This document shows positions 22,409 through 30,400 of a stretch of 46,181 nucleotides of DNA, piece by piece; positions within the stretch are counted from its first letter, which is position 1; each line of letters begins with the position of its first letter. The notes under the pieces are model-generated. The model made no database searches, had not been told where the DNA came from, and worked only from the letters and a program-made list of their open reading frames with translations. The position numbers and the translations under genes are program-made. Source of the stretch: Bacteroidales bacterium. GTDB taxonomy: Bacteria; Bacteroidota; Bacteroidia; Bacteroidales; Rikenellaceae. Location: assembly GCA_949419965.1 (NCBI GenBank), contig CASPAC010000013.1, positions 1 through 46,181 of the forward strand. Reading direction: 5' to 3'.

Positions 22409-24424
22409 ATGAAAAAAATCGCAGTTATGTCTTTTTCCGCCATTATGCTTGCTTCGTGCGGCTCCTCGCAGGACGAGAAACCGTGGATCGTCGACCGGTT
22501 CGACGACGTGAAGGTGATCCGCTACGAAGTTCCCGGCTTCGACGAGCTCTCCCTGGAGCAGAAAGAGCTGGTTTACTACCTCGCCGAGGCTGCCAAATGC
22601 GGCCGCGACATTCTTTTCGACCAGAATTGTGCAATGAACCTTGCGGTGCGCCGCACGCTGGAGACCGTCTATGAAAACTATGCGGGCGACCGCACGACGG
22701 CCGAGTGGAAAGCGCTGGAGAAGTATCTGAAGAAAGTGTGGTTCGCCAACGGCATCCATCACCACTATTCCAACGACAAGTTCGTGCCCGAATTCACGGA
22801 GGGCTATCTGCTCACGGTCATCGAGACCATCCCCGAGGAGAAGTTCGGCGACGAGCTCAACGCCCTGCGCGGCGAGGTGTGCGTGGCGATCTTCGATCCT
22901 GCGGCCTATCCGACGCGGCTCAACCAGCGGGCGGGCGACGACCTGCTGCTCACCTCGTCGAGCAACTACTATCGCGGAGTTTCGCAGGCCGAGGCGGAAC
23001 GTTTCTATGCTGCCATGGCGGCGGCCGACGCCGGCAATCCCGAGCCGGTCTCCTACGGGCTCAATTCGCAGCTCGTGAAAGACGAAGCGGGAGTGCTTCG
23101 CGAACGCACGTGGAAAGTCGGCGGCATGTATTCGCCCGCCATCGAACAGATCGTCTTCTGGCTTGAAAAGGCGCAGTCCGTGGCTGCCGAGCCGCAGAAG
23201 TCGACCATCGCTTCGCTTGTCGATTATTATCGCACGGGCGATCTGAAGAAGTTCGACGACTATAACATCCGCTGGGTGAAGGACACGCTTTCGAACGTCG
23301 ATTTCGTCAACGGATTCATCGAGGACTACGGCGATCCGCTGGGCCGCAAGGCGTCGTGGGAGGCCAACGTCAACTTCATGGACAGCGCGGCCTGCCACCG
23401 CACGGCCGTCATCTCGGAGAACGCCCAGTGGTTCGAGGACCATTCGCCCGCAGCTCCGGAGTACAGGAAAAAGGAGGTCAAGGGCGTTTCGGCCAAGGTC
23501 ATCACCGTGGCGATGCTCGGCGGCGACTGCTACCCGGCCACGCCCATCGGCATCAACCTGCCCAACGCCGACTGGATCCGCAAGGAGTACGGTTCGAAGT
23601 CGGTGACCATCGACAACATCACCTATGCCTACGACATGGCGGCCCACGGCAACGGATTCAACGAGGAATTCGTGCTGCGGGCCGAGGACCGCGACCGCAT
23701 GGAGCGCTACGGCAAGCTGGCGGACGACCTGCACACCGACCTGCACGAGTGCCTGGGCCACGGCTCGGGGCAGCTTGCGCCGGGCGTTTCGGGCGGCGAG
23801 CTCAAAAGTTACGGTTCGACCTTGGAGGAGACCCGCGCCGACCTGTTCGGGCTCTATTATCTGGGCGATCCGAAGATGGTGGAGCTGGGCCTGATCCCCT
23901 CGCTCGACGTGGCGTGGGCGGGCTATGCCAAGTACATCATGAACGGCATGATGACCCAGCTGGCACGCATCGAGCCGGGCAAGAACGTCGAGGAGGCGCA
24001 CATGCGCAACCGCAAGCTGATCTGCGAATGGTGCTACGAGCGCGGCAAGGCCGACAACGTGATCGAATGGGTGGTCGAGGACGGCAAGCGCTACGTTGTG
24101 GTCAACGACTTCGTGAAACTGCGTGCGCTTTTCGGCGAGATGCTGCATGAAATCCAGCGCATCAAGTCCGAAGGCGACTACGAAGCGGGCCGCGAGCTGG
24201 TAGAGCGCTATGCTGTGGCGGTCGACCCCGAACTGCACGCCCAGGTGCGCGAGCGCTATTATGCGTTGGGTATCGAACCCTACGGCGGCTTCCTCAATCC
24301 GGAATATGAGCTTGTTGAGCGCGACGGCAAGGTGGTCAACGTGAAGATCGTCTATCCGACCGACTATGCTGCGCAGATGATGGGCTATTCGAAGAATTAT
24401 TCGTTCCTGCCGCTGAAAAACTGA
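22409..24424 (+). CDS. Dipeptidyl-peptidase III (M49) lipoprotein
   Basis: Zinc exopeptidase that removes dipeptides from peptide N-termini. The protein starts [20 protein letters not shown], a lipoprotein signal with lipobox LASC, so it should be exported and lipid-anchored. The M49 zinc motif HECLGH sits in [19 protein letters not shown] (about residue 450), and the second ligand motif appears as [14 protein letters not shown] (EExxAD). At 671 residues it fits bacterial DPP III. I used the ATG at 22409; the longer upstream frame is non-coding. A single gene; the cassette array begins 15 bases after its stop. Confidence 0.93.
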   Translation: MKKIAVMSFSAIMLASCGSSQDEKPWIVDRFDDVKVIRYEVPGFDELSLEQKELVYYLAEAAKCGRDILFDQNCAMNLAVRRTLETVYENYAGDRTTAEWKALEKYLKKVWFANGIHHHYSNDKFVPEFTEGYLLTVIETIPEEKFGDELNALRGEVCVAIFDPAAYPTRLNQRAGDDLLLTSSSNYYRGVSQAEAERFYAAMAAADAGNPEPVSYGLNSQLVKDEAGVLRERTWKVGGMYSPAIEQIVFWLEKAQSVAAEPQKSTIASLVDYYRTGDLKKFDDYNIRWVKDTLSNVDFVNGFIEDYGDPLGRKASWEANVNFMDSAACHRTAVISENAQWFEDHSPAAPEYRKKEVKGVSAKVITVAMLGGDCYPATPIGINLPNADWIRKEYGSKSVTIDNITYAYDMAAHGNGFNEEFVLRAEDRDRMERYGKLADDLHTDLHECLGHGSGQLAPGVSGGELKSYGSTLEETRADLFGLYYLGDPKMVELGLIPSLDVAWAGYAKYIMNGMMTQLARIEPGKNVEEAHMRNRKLICEWCYERGKADNVIEWVVEDGKRYVVVNDFVKLRALFGEMLHEIQRIKSEGDYEAGRELVERYAVAVDPELHAQVRERYYALGIEPYGGFLNPEYELVERDGKVVNVKIVYPTDYAAQMMGYSKNYSFLPLKN

Positions 24425-24438
24425 GTTTCCGGCTTTGT

Positions 24439-24847
24439 AAAACAGCTTCCGGCCCGGAGTGGCGCGGGCTACGGCTCGCACCAGCGCGGCCAGGCAGATT
24501 CAGCAATCCGCTGACGGAGTCGCGTTTCCGGCCGGAGTTTCCCGGCCGGAAACGCCCGCCAGTTTTTCATCCCAGTTCATGCCGGAGCCGGATCGCAACG
24601 AAGTCTTCGGCATGTCCATTCCAGCGATTGCTTTTCGCTCCTGCTGCGGGCCTCCGCATCCGGGATACGGGAGCCCTGGCCAACGTCGGCACGAACGGCT
24701 ACTATTACTCTTCGTCGCCCTTCGCGTCCGGCAATATCTACGCGGGCTTTCTGAACTTCAACGCGGGCAACGTGAACCCGCTGAATACTGCCATCCGGGG
24801 CGATGCCTTTCCCGTGCGCTGCGTCCAGCATCTGCCGAAGCTGTTTT
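24439..24847 (+). mobile_element. DGR-like variable-region cassette 1
   Basis: Bounded by AAAACAGCTT at the left and AAGCTGTTTT at the right. The left half is the family leader (CGGCCCGGAGTGGCGCGGGC ... GATTCAGCAATCCGCTGACGG). The right half encodes DTGALANVGTNGYYYSSSP, then FLNFNAGNVNPLN and FPVRCVQHLPKLF, a lectin-like FISUMP-type C-terminal segment without start or N-terminal domain. Compared with the other copies the GIHSSDC/AAGYR part is out of frame, so the coding segment is damaged at its 5' side. Confidence 0.7.
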
Positions 24848-24867
24848 TGGTTCTTTGACTTTCGTGT

Positions 24868-25310
24868 AAAACAGCTCACGGCCCGGAGTGGTGCAGATCA
24901 TGGTTTGCACCAGCGCGGCCAAGCAGATTCAGCAATCCGCTGACGACCCGGTCCCGGCTATCCCGAATCCGCCGCAGGGCCCGTCGTCAGTTGTTCATCC
25001 CAGTTTGCCGCAGAGCCTACAACGATAACCCCGGCGTTCCGTACGACGGTCGATGCGAAGTCTTTGCGGCATCCATTCCAGCGATTGCTTCCACATCGCC
25101 TGGACTGCTGCGGGCTACCGCAACAACGCGACGGGAGCCTTGGGAGACGTCGGCGCGAACGGGGAGTATTTCTCTTCGTCGCCGCTTTCCGCCAGCGTTG
25201 CTCAGGCGAGTGCGCTGTGGTTCAATTCGGGCAATGTGAACCCTTTGAGTAATCCGAATCGGGCGAACGGACGCTCCGTGCGCTGCGTCCAGCATCTGCG
25301 AAGCTGTTTT
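24868..25310 (+). mobile_element. DGR-like variable-region cassette 2
   Basis: Same termini and leader as cassette 1, 20 bases downstream and head-to-tail. The coding half is in one frame: CGIHSSDCFHIAWTAAGYRN, then ATGALGDVGANGEYFSSSP, ALWFNSGNVNPLSNPNRANG and SVRCVQHL. At the conserved asparagine codons it reads AAC, AAT, GAC and TGG, consistent with diversified AAY positions. A ~60-base spacer unlike the other copies joins the leader to the coding half. Confidence 0.75.
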
Positions 25311-25487
25311 TTATTTCCGACTGCAAAACAGACAGCTCACGGCCCGGAGTGGCGCGGGCTACGGCTCGCACCAGCGCGGCCCGAGTAGATTCAGCAATCC
25401 GCTGACGGTTCCGGTCCCGGCACTCCCGAATCCGCCGCAAGGCCGCACCGCCAGCTATTCATCCCAGCCTGCCGCAGAGCTGGAAAC

Positions 25488-25730
25488 AATTCAGAATTCA
25501 CAATTCAAAATGCACAATTAAGAAAGTAATTCGTCATTCTGAGGAGCATAGCGACGAAGAATCCGTATCGTCAGCATACGGATTCTTGACTGCACTTCGT
25601 TTGTCTTTTTCGGACTATGCACTCGCTGCGTTCGTCGATCCGTTTCGCTCAACATGACGTACAGCCTTTGCTGAGCAAGAGCGGAATCAAACCCTCGAAG
25701 AGGGGTTAATTGTGAATTGTGAATTCTGTT
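25488..25730. repeat. AATTC inverted repeats flanking an insertion in cassette 3
   Basis: CAGAATTCACAATTCA at the left and TGAATTGTGAATTCTG-like sequence at the right form an inverted pair about 200 bases apart, enclosing the MITE-like element. Confidence 0.6.
25532..25659. mobile_element. Short MITE/REP-like element
   Basis: Ends are CGTCATTCTGAG and CTCAACATGACG (10 of 12 matched as inverted repeats). Inside is a perfect stem AAGAATCCGTAT/ATACGGATTCTT. I recognise CGTCATTCTGAG...GAAGAATC as a sequence type widespread between genes in Bacteroidales; it has no coding capacity. Confidence 0.55.
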
Positions 25731-25990
25731 TTGTTCCCTCTCCGCGGCATCCATTCCAGCGATTGTTCCTTGCGTCCTGCTGCGGGCTACCGCCACTGGA
25801 CGACAGGAGTCTTGACGAACGTCGGTGCCGAGGGCGACAGCTGGTCCTCGTCGTCCTTTGCAGCCGGCGACCATCGCGCGGGCTACTTGAACTTCAACGC
25901 GACCTGGGTGAACCCGCTGAACGCGTGGTACCGTTCGATCGCTTTTCCCGTGCGCTGCGTCCAAGCATCTGCGGGCTGTTTTCGTGCAAC

Positions 25991-26021
25991 GAAAACGGGA
26001 GGCATAAAGCCTCCCGTTTTG
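25991..26021 (-). terminator. Rho-independent terminator of the secreted-protein gene
   Basis: AAAACGGGAGGC-ATAAA-GCCTCCCGTTTT, a perfect 12-bp stem with A/T flanks on both sides, 20 bases after the stop at 26042. It can act on both strands and also closes cassette 3. Confidence 0.85.
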
Positions 26022-26041
26022 CGTTTGTACGACTTGCAGTA

Positions 26042-26623
26042 TTATTTCTTCTTGGGGTCGGAGCCGTTGTCGATGGCGAAGGTCGATACGATGACCATTT
26101 TCTCGTCGACGTTGTTGGGGTTGGAGACGATGACTCCGTACTCGCCGTTGGGGCGCGTTTCGAAAACCAGCCGATAGCTGCTTTCGCCGTACTTCGATGC
26201 GGTGAAAGGCAGGTATTCCATCGTGTTGCTCTGTACGTTGAACGTGCCTACGGCCGAAATTACGGCCGAACGGTTCTTGGCCGTGGCTTTCATGCGGAAG
26301 ACGCGCACGATCGACATCGGGTCGGCCTTGTTGTCCTTGGCGCGGACGATCAGTTCGATGGGCTGGCTGCCGTCGAGCCGTACGCCGGCTGTGCTGCCGT
26401 CGATCACGACTTTGGTCTTCTGCTTGGCGGCGGCGAATCCGGCAATGTAGACGCCGGCTCCGGTCTTGATGCGGACGTTGTGCTTTTCGAGCTTGTGCGA
26501 CGAGCCGTCGGGGAAGACTGCTACGACTTCGCCTTCGAATTCAGGTTCGAGGGATTGTGCCGAGAGCGGTTCGGTCCCCCACGCCATGGCTGCGAAAGCC
26601 ATCAGGAAGAGAAACTTTTTCAT
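26042..26623 (-). CDS. Secreted protein of unknown function
   Basis: A 193-residue protein with a clear signal peptide (MKKFLFLMAFAAMAWGTEPLSAQ, cleavage after SAQ). The mature part is rich in beta-strand-like segments (GEVVAVFPDGSSHKLEKHNV, KTKVVIDGSTAGVRLDGSQP, SSYRLVFETRPNGEYGVIVSN) and ends DPKKK. I do not recognise the family. It lies between the right ends of cassettes 3 and 4, which point toward it from both sides, and has its own promoter and terminator. The much longer open frame upstream of 26623 runs through cassette 4 and is not used. Confidence 0.8.
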   Translation of the reverse strand: MKKFLFLMAFAAMAWGTEPLSAQSLEPEFEGEVVAVFPDGSSHKLEKHNVRIKTGAGVYIAGFAAAKQKTKVVIDGSTAGVRLDGSQPIELIVRAKDNKADPMSIVRVFRMKATAKNRSAVISAVGTFNVQSNTMEYLPFTASKYGESSYRLVFETRPNGEYGVIVSNPNNVDEKMVIVSTFAIDNGSDPKKK

Positions 26624-26653
26624 GGACTTTGGGTTTAGGAGTTGTGTCTGTTG

Positions 26654-26692
26654 CAAAGATAACCATTTCTGTTTAATGTTGTTCCCCCCCCC
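26654..26692 (-). promoter_or_regulatory. Promoter of the secreted-protein gene with upstream poly-C tract
   Basis: TATCTTTG (26654-26661, minus strand) is a perfect -7 box. A run of nine C (26684-26692) followed by eight T lies where the -33 element should be, so slippage could alter promoter strength. Confidence 0.55.
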
Positions 26693-26749
26693 GTTTTTTT
26701 TGTTCATTTGGTCTGAAAACGGGGCGTGCGCAGACCCCGAAAACGGTGA

Positions 26750-27320
26750 AAAACAGCTTCCGTGGTGTAGATGCTGGACGCAGCGCACGGGAAAACCGGC
26801 GGAACGGTACCACGATTCGAGTGGGTTAACGTTGTCTGCGTTGAAGTTCAGATAGCCCATTCCGGCCTGGTCGGCAGCAAGCGGCGAGGACGAGAGCGAG
26901 TACCCGTTCGTGCCGACGTTCGCCAGGGCTCCCGTCGTTTCGTTGCGGTAGCCCGTAGCAGGGCAATAAGCAATCGCTGGAATGGATGCCGCGGAGAGTG
27001 CGGAACAAAGGTTCTTGCTACGATTGCCGTTGTATCGTGCGGCTCTTTTGAGCCGTGCGGGCCGCAACCCCCCCCCGGCGGAGGCCCGCAAATATCCGGC
27101 TGTCGCCGGGCGTGCCTCGCAGGCTGCGCCCGAAACTACGACATCTCGTGTAAGCCCCATTGCCACAAACCCTGCGGCAGGCTGGGATGAATAGCTGGCG
27201 GTGCGGCCTTGCGGCGGATTCGGGAGTGCCGGGACCGGAACCGTCAGCGGATTGCTGAATCTACTCGGGCCGCGCTGGTGCGAGCCGTAGCCCGCGCCAC
27301 TCCGGGCCGGAAGCTGTTTT
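26750..27320 (-). mobile_element. DGR-like variable-region cassette 4
   Basis: Minus-strand copy with 14-bp perfect inverted ends (AAAAACAGCTTCCG / CGGAAGCTGTTTTT). From its leader (right side) inward it has the structured GC-rich repeat (27039-27128) and then the coding half: ATGYRNETTGALANVGTNGY, SLSSSPLAADQAGMGYLNFN, ADNVNPLESWYRS and FPVRCVQHL. A small deletion shifts the IHSSDC part out of frame. Asn codons at the conserved positions are all AAC, so this copy is closest to a template-like sequence. Cassette 5 is its near twin. Confidence 0.8.
27039..27128 (+). repeat. Structured GC-rich repeat, copy B (inside cassette 4)
   Basis: Same module as 11043-11130, with GCGGCTC-tttt-GAGCCG, a run of nine C, GGCGGAGGCCCGC and a CCGGCTGTCGCCGG hairpin. 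Confidence 0.7.
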
Positions 27321-27555
27321 TACCGATGGACGGTTGCGAAACGCCGGTCCGGCGATCGTTGCCCGTGCTGTCCGATTGCGCCGTACAGGTCGTTTGTGCG
27401 GCGCGATGCGCACTCCGGCAATGCTTCTTCGGGCAAAAAATCGTGTGCAGAACCGAACCTGAAGTTTGCCGGGATGATAGGCAGCAACGAATCGGATCTG
27501 TCACCGCATCGTTCCCCGGAATGCTGCCCGGGGCGGCGATGTGTGCGCCGCGGCG

Positions 27556-28080
27556 TTATTCTTCTTCCGGAGCGTCCGTCCGGCTGCCTTGCGGCGGTGC
27601 CAGTTCCTGTTCGAGTTTTTCGGCTTCGGTGCAGGAGACGTAGAGACGGTCTTCGCAGTCGGTGATGATCTCCACGAAGTTGCGCCACTCGGTGGCGTAG
27701 AGTTTCACGCGCGTGAAGCTCCGCAGGTCGTAATAATGGCCGTAGTAGCCGAAGAACCCGCAGGCGCCGAACAGCGGCACGATCCAGGTCATCTCCTTGG
27801 GCTCGACACGGCGTACGGAGACGATTTTGCTGCGGTCGATCTCGGTGATGTCGAGCAGACAGCGCACCTGGACCGTTTCGTCGGTGACGACGATCTTGCG
27901 CGGGACCGAGAGGGCCATCAGCGCGATAAGCGCAATGATGAACGAAGTGAACCAGGCCGAAAGATAACCGCCTTCGTAGAGGTAGTAGAGTCCGCCGCCC
28001 AGCAGGCTGAAGACGACTACATAGACCAGTGTCCAGTAGATCGTGCGGCGATCGAAACGGTATTTGTAGACGCTTTGCAT
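27556..28080 (-). CDS. Membrane protein with bacterial PH-like domain
   Basis: A 174-residue protein with two N-terminal transmembrane helices (TIYWTLVYVVVFSLLGGGLYYLY and SAWFTSFIIALIALMALSV). The following segment resembles a bacterial pleckstrin-homology domain: RKIVVTDETVQVRCLLDITEIDRSKIVSVRRVEP, then RVKLYATEWRNFVEIITDCEDRLYVSCTEAEKLEQEL. A third hydrophobic stretch (WIVPLFGACGFFGYYGHYY) interrupts the domain. The C-terminus is acidic (DAPEEE). Role unknown. It is the last gene of the M23-ispD operon, 6 bases after ispD. Confidence 0.7.
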   Translation of the reverse strand: MQSVYKYRFDRRTIYWTLVYVVVFSLLGGGLYYLYEGGYLSAWFTSFIIALIALMALSVPRKIVVTDETVQVRCLLDITEIDRSKIVSVRRVEPKEMTWIVPLFGACGFFGYYGHYYDLRSFTRVKLYATEWRNFVEIITDCEDRLYVSCTEAEKLEQELAPPQGSRTDAPEEE

Positions 28081-28086
28081 GGGAAG

Positions 28087-28797
28087 TTATTCTTGGGGCA
28101 GCTCGTTGTAGGCGTTTTCTTCGCGCAGGGCCAGCAGGGCTTCGGCCACGGCAAAATCCTCGGGCGTGGTGAGTTTGATGTTCTGCCGCTCGCCGTCGCA
28201 GAGACGGACCGCGTGGCCGGCGGCTTCGACGACCGATGCGTCGTCGGTGAAGCCGGGGCGGAAATCGGTCCGGTAGGCGTCGCGCAGCAGGTCGGCCCGG
28301 AAGAACTGCGGAGTCTGCACGATCCGCAGGCGGCTGCGGTCGACGATGCGGGAAACCTCGCTGCCGCCGTCGGTTTCGCGGTAGGAGTCGATGGCCTCGA
28401 CGACCGGAACGGCGCTTCCGAATTCGGCGGCGAGGGCTGCCGTGCGACGGATCAGCTTGACGGAGCCCAGCGGCCGCACCGCATCCTGCACGGCTGCGAT
28501 CTCGATGTCGGCCGGGAGTGCGGCAAGCCCGTTGCGCACCGAGTGGAACCGTTCGGCGCCGCCTTCGACAACGCTGTGTGCCGCAACGTCGAAGCGCGCA
28601 CAGAGATTGTGCCAGAAGTCGACATGTTCCGCCGGCAGCACAACGACGATAGGGGCACCGGGCAGCGCTTCGGCGAAGTTGCCGATCGTGCGGGCCAGCA
28701 CGGGGACACCGCCCAGCAGTGCGAACTGCTTGGGGATGCGTCCGCCGCAGCGTTTGCCGGCACCGCCGGCCACGATGATGACCCCGATGGATGCCAT
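28087..28797 (-). CDS. ispD: 2-C-methyl-D-erythritol 4-phosphate cytidylyltransferase
   Basis: Third enzyme of the non-mevalonate (MEP) isoprenoid pathway; couples CTP to methylerythritol phosphate. The 236-residue protein opens with the nucleotidyltransferase loop IIVAGGAGKRCGGRIPKQFALLGGVPVLARTI. It also contains EGGAERFHSVRNGL, the VQDAVRPL segment, VDRSRLRIVQTPQFFRADLL, FTDDASVVEAAGH and NIKLTTPEDFAVAEALL. Where the family has AARP, this copy has DAVRPL. It is co-transcribed with the M23 peptidase gene upstream (gap 4 bases). Confidence 0.95.
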   Translation of the reverse strand: MASIGVIIVAGGAGKRCGGRIPKQFALLGGVPVLARTIGNFAEALPGAPIVVVLPAEHVDFWHNLCARFDVAAHSVVEGGAERFHSVRNGLAALPADIEIAAVQDAVRPLGSVKLIRRTAALAAEFGSAVPVVEAIDSYRETDGGSEVSRIVDRSRLRIVQTPQFFRADLLRDAYRTDFRPGFTDDASVVEAAGHAVRLCDGERQNIKLTTPEDFAVAEALLALREENAYNELPQE

Positions 28798-28801
28798 GGC
28801 G

Positions 28802-30130
28802 CTATTTTTTAGCCGGTTTGGCCGTTGTCTTTGCCGGAGCGGCTGCCGCCGAGTCGGCCGGAACGGCCGGTTTCGTCAGGGCCGGGATCGAATCGAGCTG
28901 CGTGATGCGCTCTTCGTCGGAGATCGTGCCGTTGAGCTCGGCCATGATGCGTTCGCGGACATATTCGAATCCGGCGCGGTTCTGCTTGCTGATGGGCTCG
29001 GCTGGCTTCTGCGGAATCTTCAGCGGGTCGATGGGCGTGCCGTTGCGCCAGATGCGGTAGTCGAGGTGGGGGCCGGTCGATGCGCCGGTCGAACCGACGT
29101 AGCCGATCAGCTGGCCCTGCGACACGCGTTTGCCCTGGGCGATGCCCTTGGCATAGCCGCTGAGGTGGAGGTAGCCCGTCATGAGGTTGCCGGCATGCTT
29201 GATCTTGAGGGTCTTGCCGCCGCCGCCGGCCCAGCCCTTGAAGGTCACGACGCCGTCGGCCACGGCGTGCACGGGCGTGCCCTTGGGTGCGGCGTAGTCG
29301 ACGCCGGTGTGTGGGCGGTAGACCTTGTAGATGGGGTGCTTGCGGGCGTAGGAGAACTTGGAGCTGATGCGCGTGTATTTGAGCGGGGCTTTGAGCAGCT
29401 GCTTGCGGAGGCTCGCTCCGTCGGCCTCCCAATACTGGATCTTGCCGCCCTGGCGGTAGGGGATGGCGTAGTATTCCTTGCCTCCCTGCGTGAACTTGGC
29501 GCCCCAGACGCGGCCGATGCCTGCCGACACGGTGTCGTCGATGAAGAGTTCGTCGTAGATGACCGTGAAGCTGTCGCCCTTCTGGATGCCGAAGAAGTCG
29601 ACGGTCCACTGGTAGATGTTCTCCATCTCGGCGGCGAGCGAATAGGGCAGGTTCTGCTCCATGATCGAACCCCACAGCGACGAATTGATCACGGCGCTGC
29701 GCTGGGTGCGGCGGATGGTCATGGGTTTGGTGTCCTTGCGTACCGAGACCGAGTCGTTGTCGTGGAATCCGAAGACGACGAATCCGGTGCGGTCGGTTTC
29801 ATAGACCAGGTAGTCGAGGTGGGGGCTGTAAAGCGAGTCTTCGTGGATGAAGACCGTGTATTTGTGTCCGGGGCGGATGTTGCGCAGGGGGAAGATCTCC
29901 TTCGAGGCGCGGTCCAGCCGGTCGATCTGGCGCACGGTGATGCCGTAGCTGTTGAGAATCTTGCTCATGGTCTCGCCTTTGCCGACTTCGGCGGTTTCGA
30001 GACGGTAGTTGTCGGCATCGATGCCGTAGACCAGGTTGCGTCGGGTTTCCGTCTCCTTCTCGGAGGTGCGGTTGCAGGCTCCCGCCGTCAGCGCGAGCAG
30101 TGCGAGGAGGTATAATCGGAGAGTTTTCAT
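28802..30130 (-). CDS. M23-family peptidoglycan endopeptidase, lipoprotein
   Basis: Cell-wall hydrolase or regulator of 442 residues. The start is the ATG at 30130 (MKTLRLYLLALLALTAGACNR), a lipoprotein signal with lipobox TAGAC. The C-terminal LytM/M23 domain begins HTGVDYAAPKGTPVHAVADGVV (zinc ligands H and D), with the later motif GPHLDYRIW where the family usually has HLH. The third zinc ligand is therefore Asp rather than His. A LysM-like or coiled region fills the N-terminal half (VGKGETMSKILNSYGITVRQIDRLDRAS looks LysM-like). It heads the operon with ispD. Confidence 0.88.
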   Translation of the reverse strand: MKTLRLYLLALLALTAGACNRTSEKETETRRNLVYGIDADNYRLETAEVGKGETMSKILNSYGITVRQIDRLDRASKEIFPLRNIRPGHKYTVFIHEDSLYSPHLDYLVYETDRTGFVVFGFHDNDSVSVRKDTKPMTIRRTQRSAVINSSLWGSIMEQNLPYSLAAEMENIYQWTVDFFGIQKGDSFTVIYDELFIDDTVSAGIGRVWGAKFTQGGKEYYAIPYRQGGKIQYWEADGASLRKQLLKAPLKYTRISSKFSYARKHPIYKVYRPHTGVDYAAPKGTPVHAVADGVVTFKGWAGGGGKTLKIKHAGNLMTGYLHLSGYAKGIAQGKRVSQGQLIGYVGSTGASTGPHLDYRIWRNGTPIDPLKIPQKPAEPISKQNRAGFEYVRERIMAELNGTISDEERITQLDSIPALTKPAVPADSAAAAPAKTTAKPAKK

Positions 30131-30139
30131 ACGTATGGA

Positions 30140-30171
30140 CAAAGATAGTGCAAGCCGAGCGGAAAAGCAAA
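30140..30171 (-). promoter_or_regulatory. Promoter of the M23-ispD operon
   Basis: TTTG (30168-30171) then 20 bases then TATCTTTG (30140-30147) on the minus strand: a close Bacteroidota promoter. Its spacer contains CCGCTCGGCTT, a motif shared by the repeats upstream and by the esterase promoter at 36241. Confidence 0.75.
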
Positions 30172-30400
30172 CGGAGTTTGTTTTTTCCCGAGGCGCCGCC
30201 TATCTAAACCGAGGATTCATCCTCGGTAAAGTGCAAGCCGAGCGCAATACCAAATTTATTTGGTATGGCCGAGGCGCCGCCTATCCAGGCGCCTGCGCAA
30301 AGTAGTGCAAGCCGAGCGGAAAAGCAAACGGAGTTTGTTTTTTTCGAGGCGCCGCCTATCTAAACCGAGGATTCATCCTCGGTAAAGTGCAAGCCGAGCG
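30148..30400 (-). repeat. Four tandem promoter-like repeat units
   Basis: GTGCAAGCCGAGCG recurs at about 30148, 30232, 30306 and 30386. Units 1 and 3 also share the next ~80 bases, including the inverted repeat ACCGAGGAT-TC-ATCCTCGGT and AAACGGAGTTTG; unit 2 has ACCAAATTTATTTGGT. All are oriented to fire toward the M23 gene; only the first retains an intact -7 box. Confidence 0.75.

Larger units (their letters stand above)
25325..25982 (+). mobile_element. DGR-like variable-region cassette 3 (interrupted)
   Basis: Third head-to-tail copy. The leader (to about 25485) and the coding half (from about 25740) are separated by a 240-base insertion made of AATTC-type inverted repeats and a MITE-like element. 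The coding half reads LRGIHSSDCSLRPAAGYRHW, then TTGVLTNVGAEGDSWSSSSF, YLNFNATWVNPLNAWYRS and FPVRCVQ. The right end is GGGCTGTTTTC, a weaker terminus than in the other copies. The left end has a short ACAG duplication. Confidence 0.65.

Noticed and set aside
21224..24481. A 1085-codon minus-strand frame covering panC and the antisense of the DPP III gene
   Set aside because: Only the panC part (from 22060) is real; the rest is the shadow of the plus-strand peptidase.
24439..24868. Target-site duplications flanking the cassettes
   Set aside because: I looked for direct repeats outside the inverted ends of all five copies and found none convincing.
24439..25982. Cassettes as DGR template repeats rather than variable regions
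   Set aside because: Template repeats should keep adenines at variable positions; copies 1, 2, 3 and 5 have many non-A bases there. Cassette 4 is the closest to a template but also carries non-A codons and has no RT beside it.
26624..27166. N-terminal extension of the secreted protein through cassette 4
   Set aside because: A signal peptide starts at 26623 with a perfect promoter upstream; the upstream frame is only the open cassette.
30148..30400. CRISPR array
   Set aside because: Repeats are imperfect, of unequal spacing, with repeated rather than unique spacers and no cas genes.
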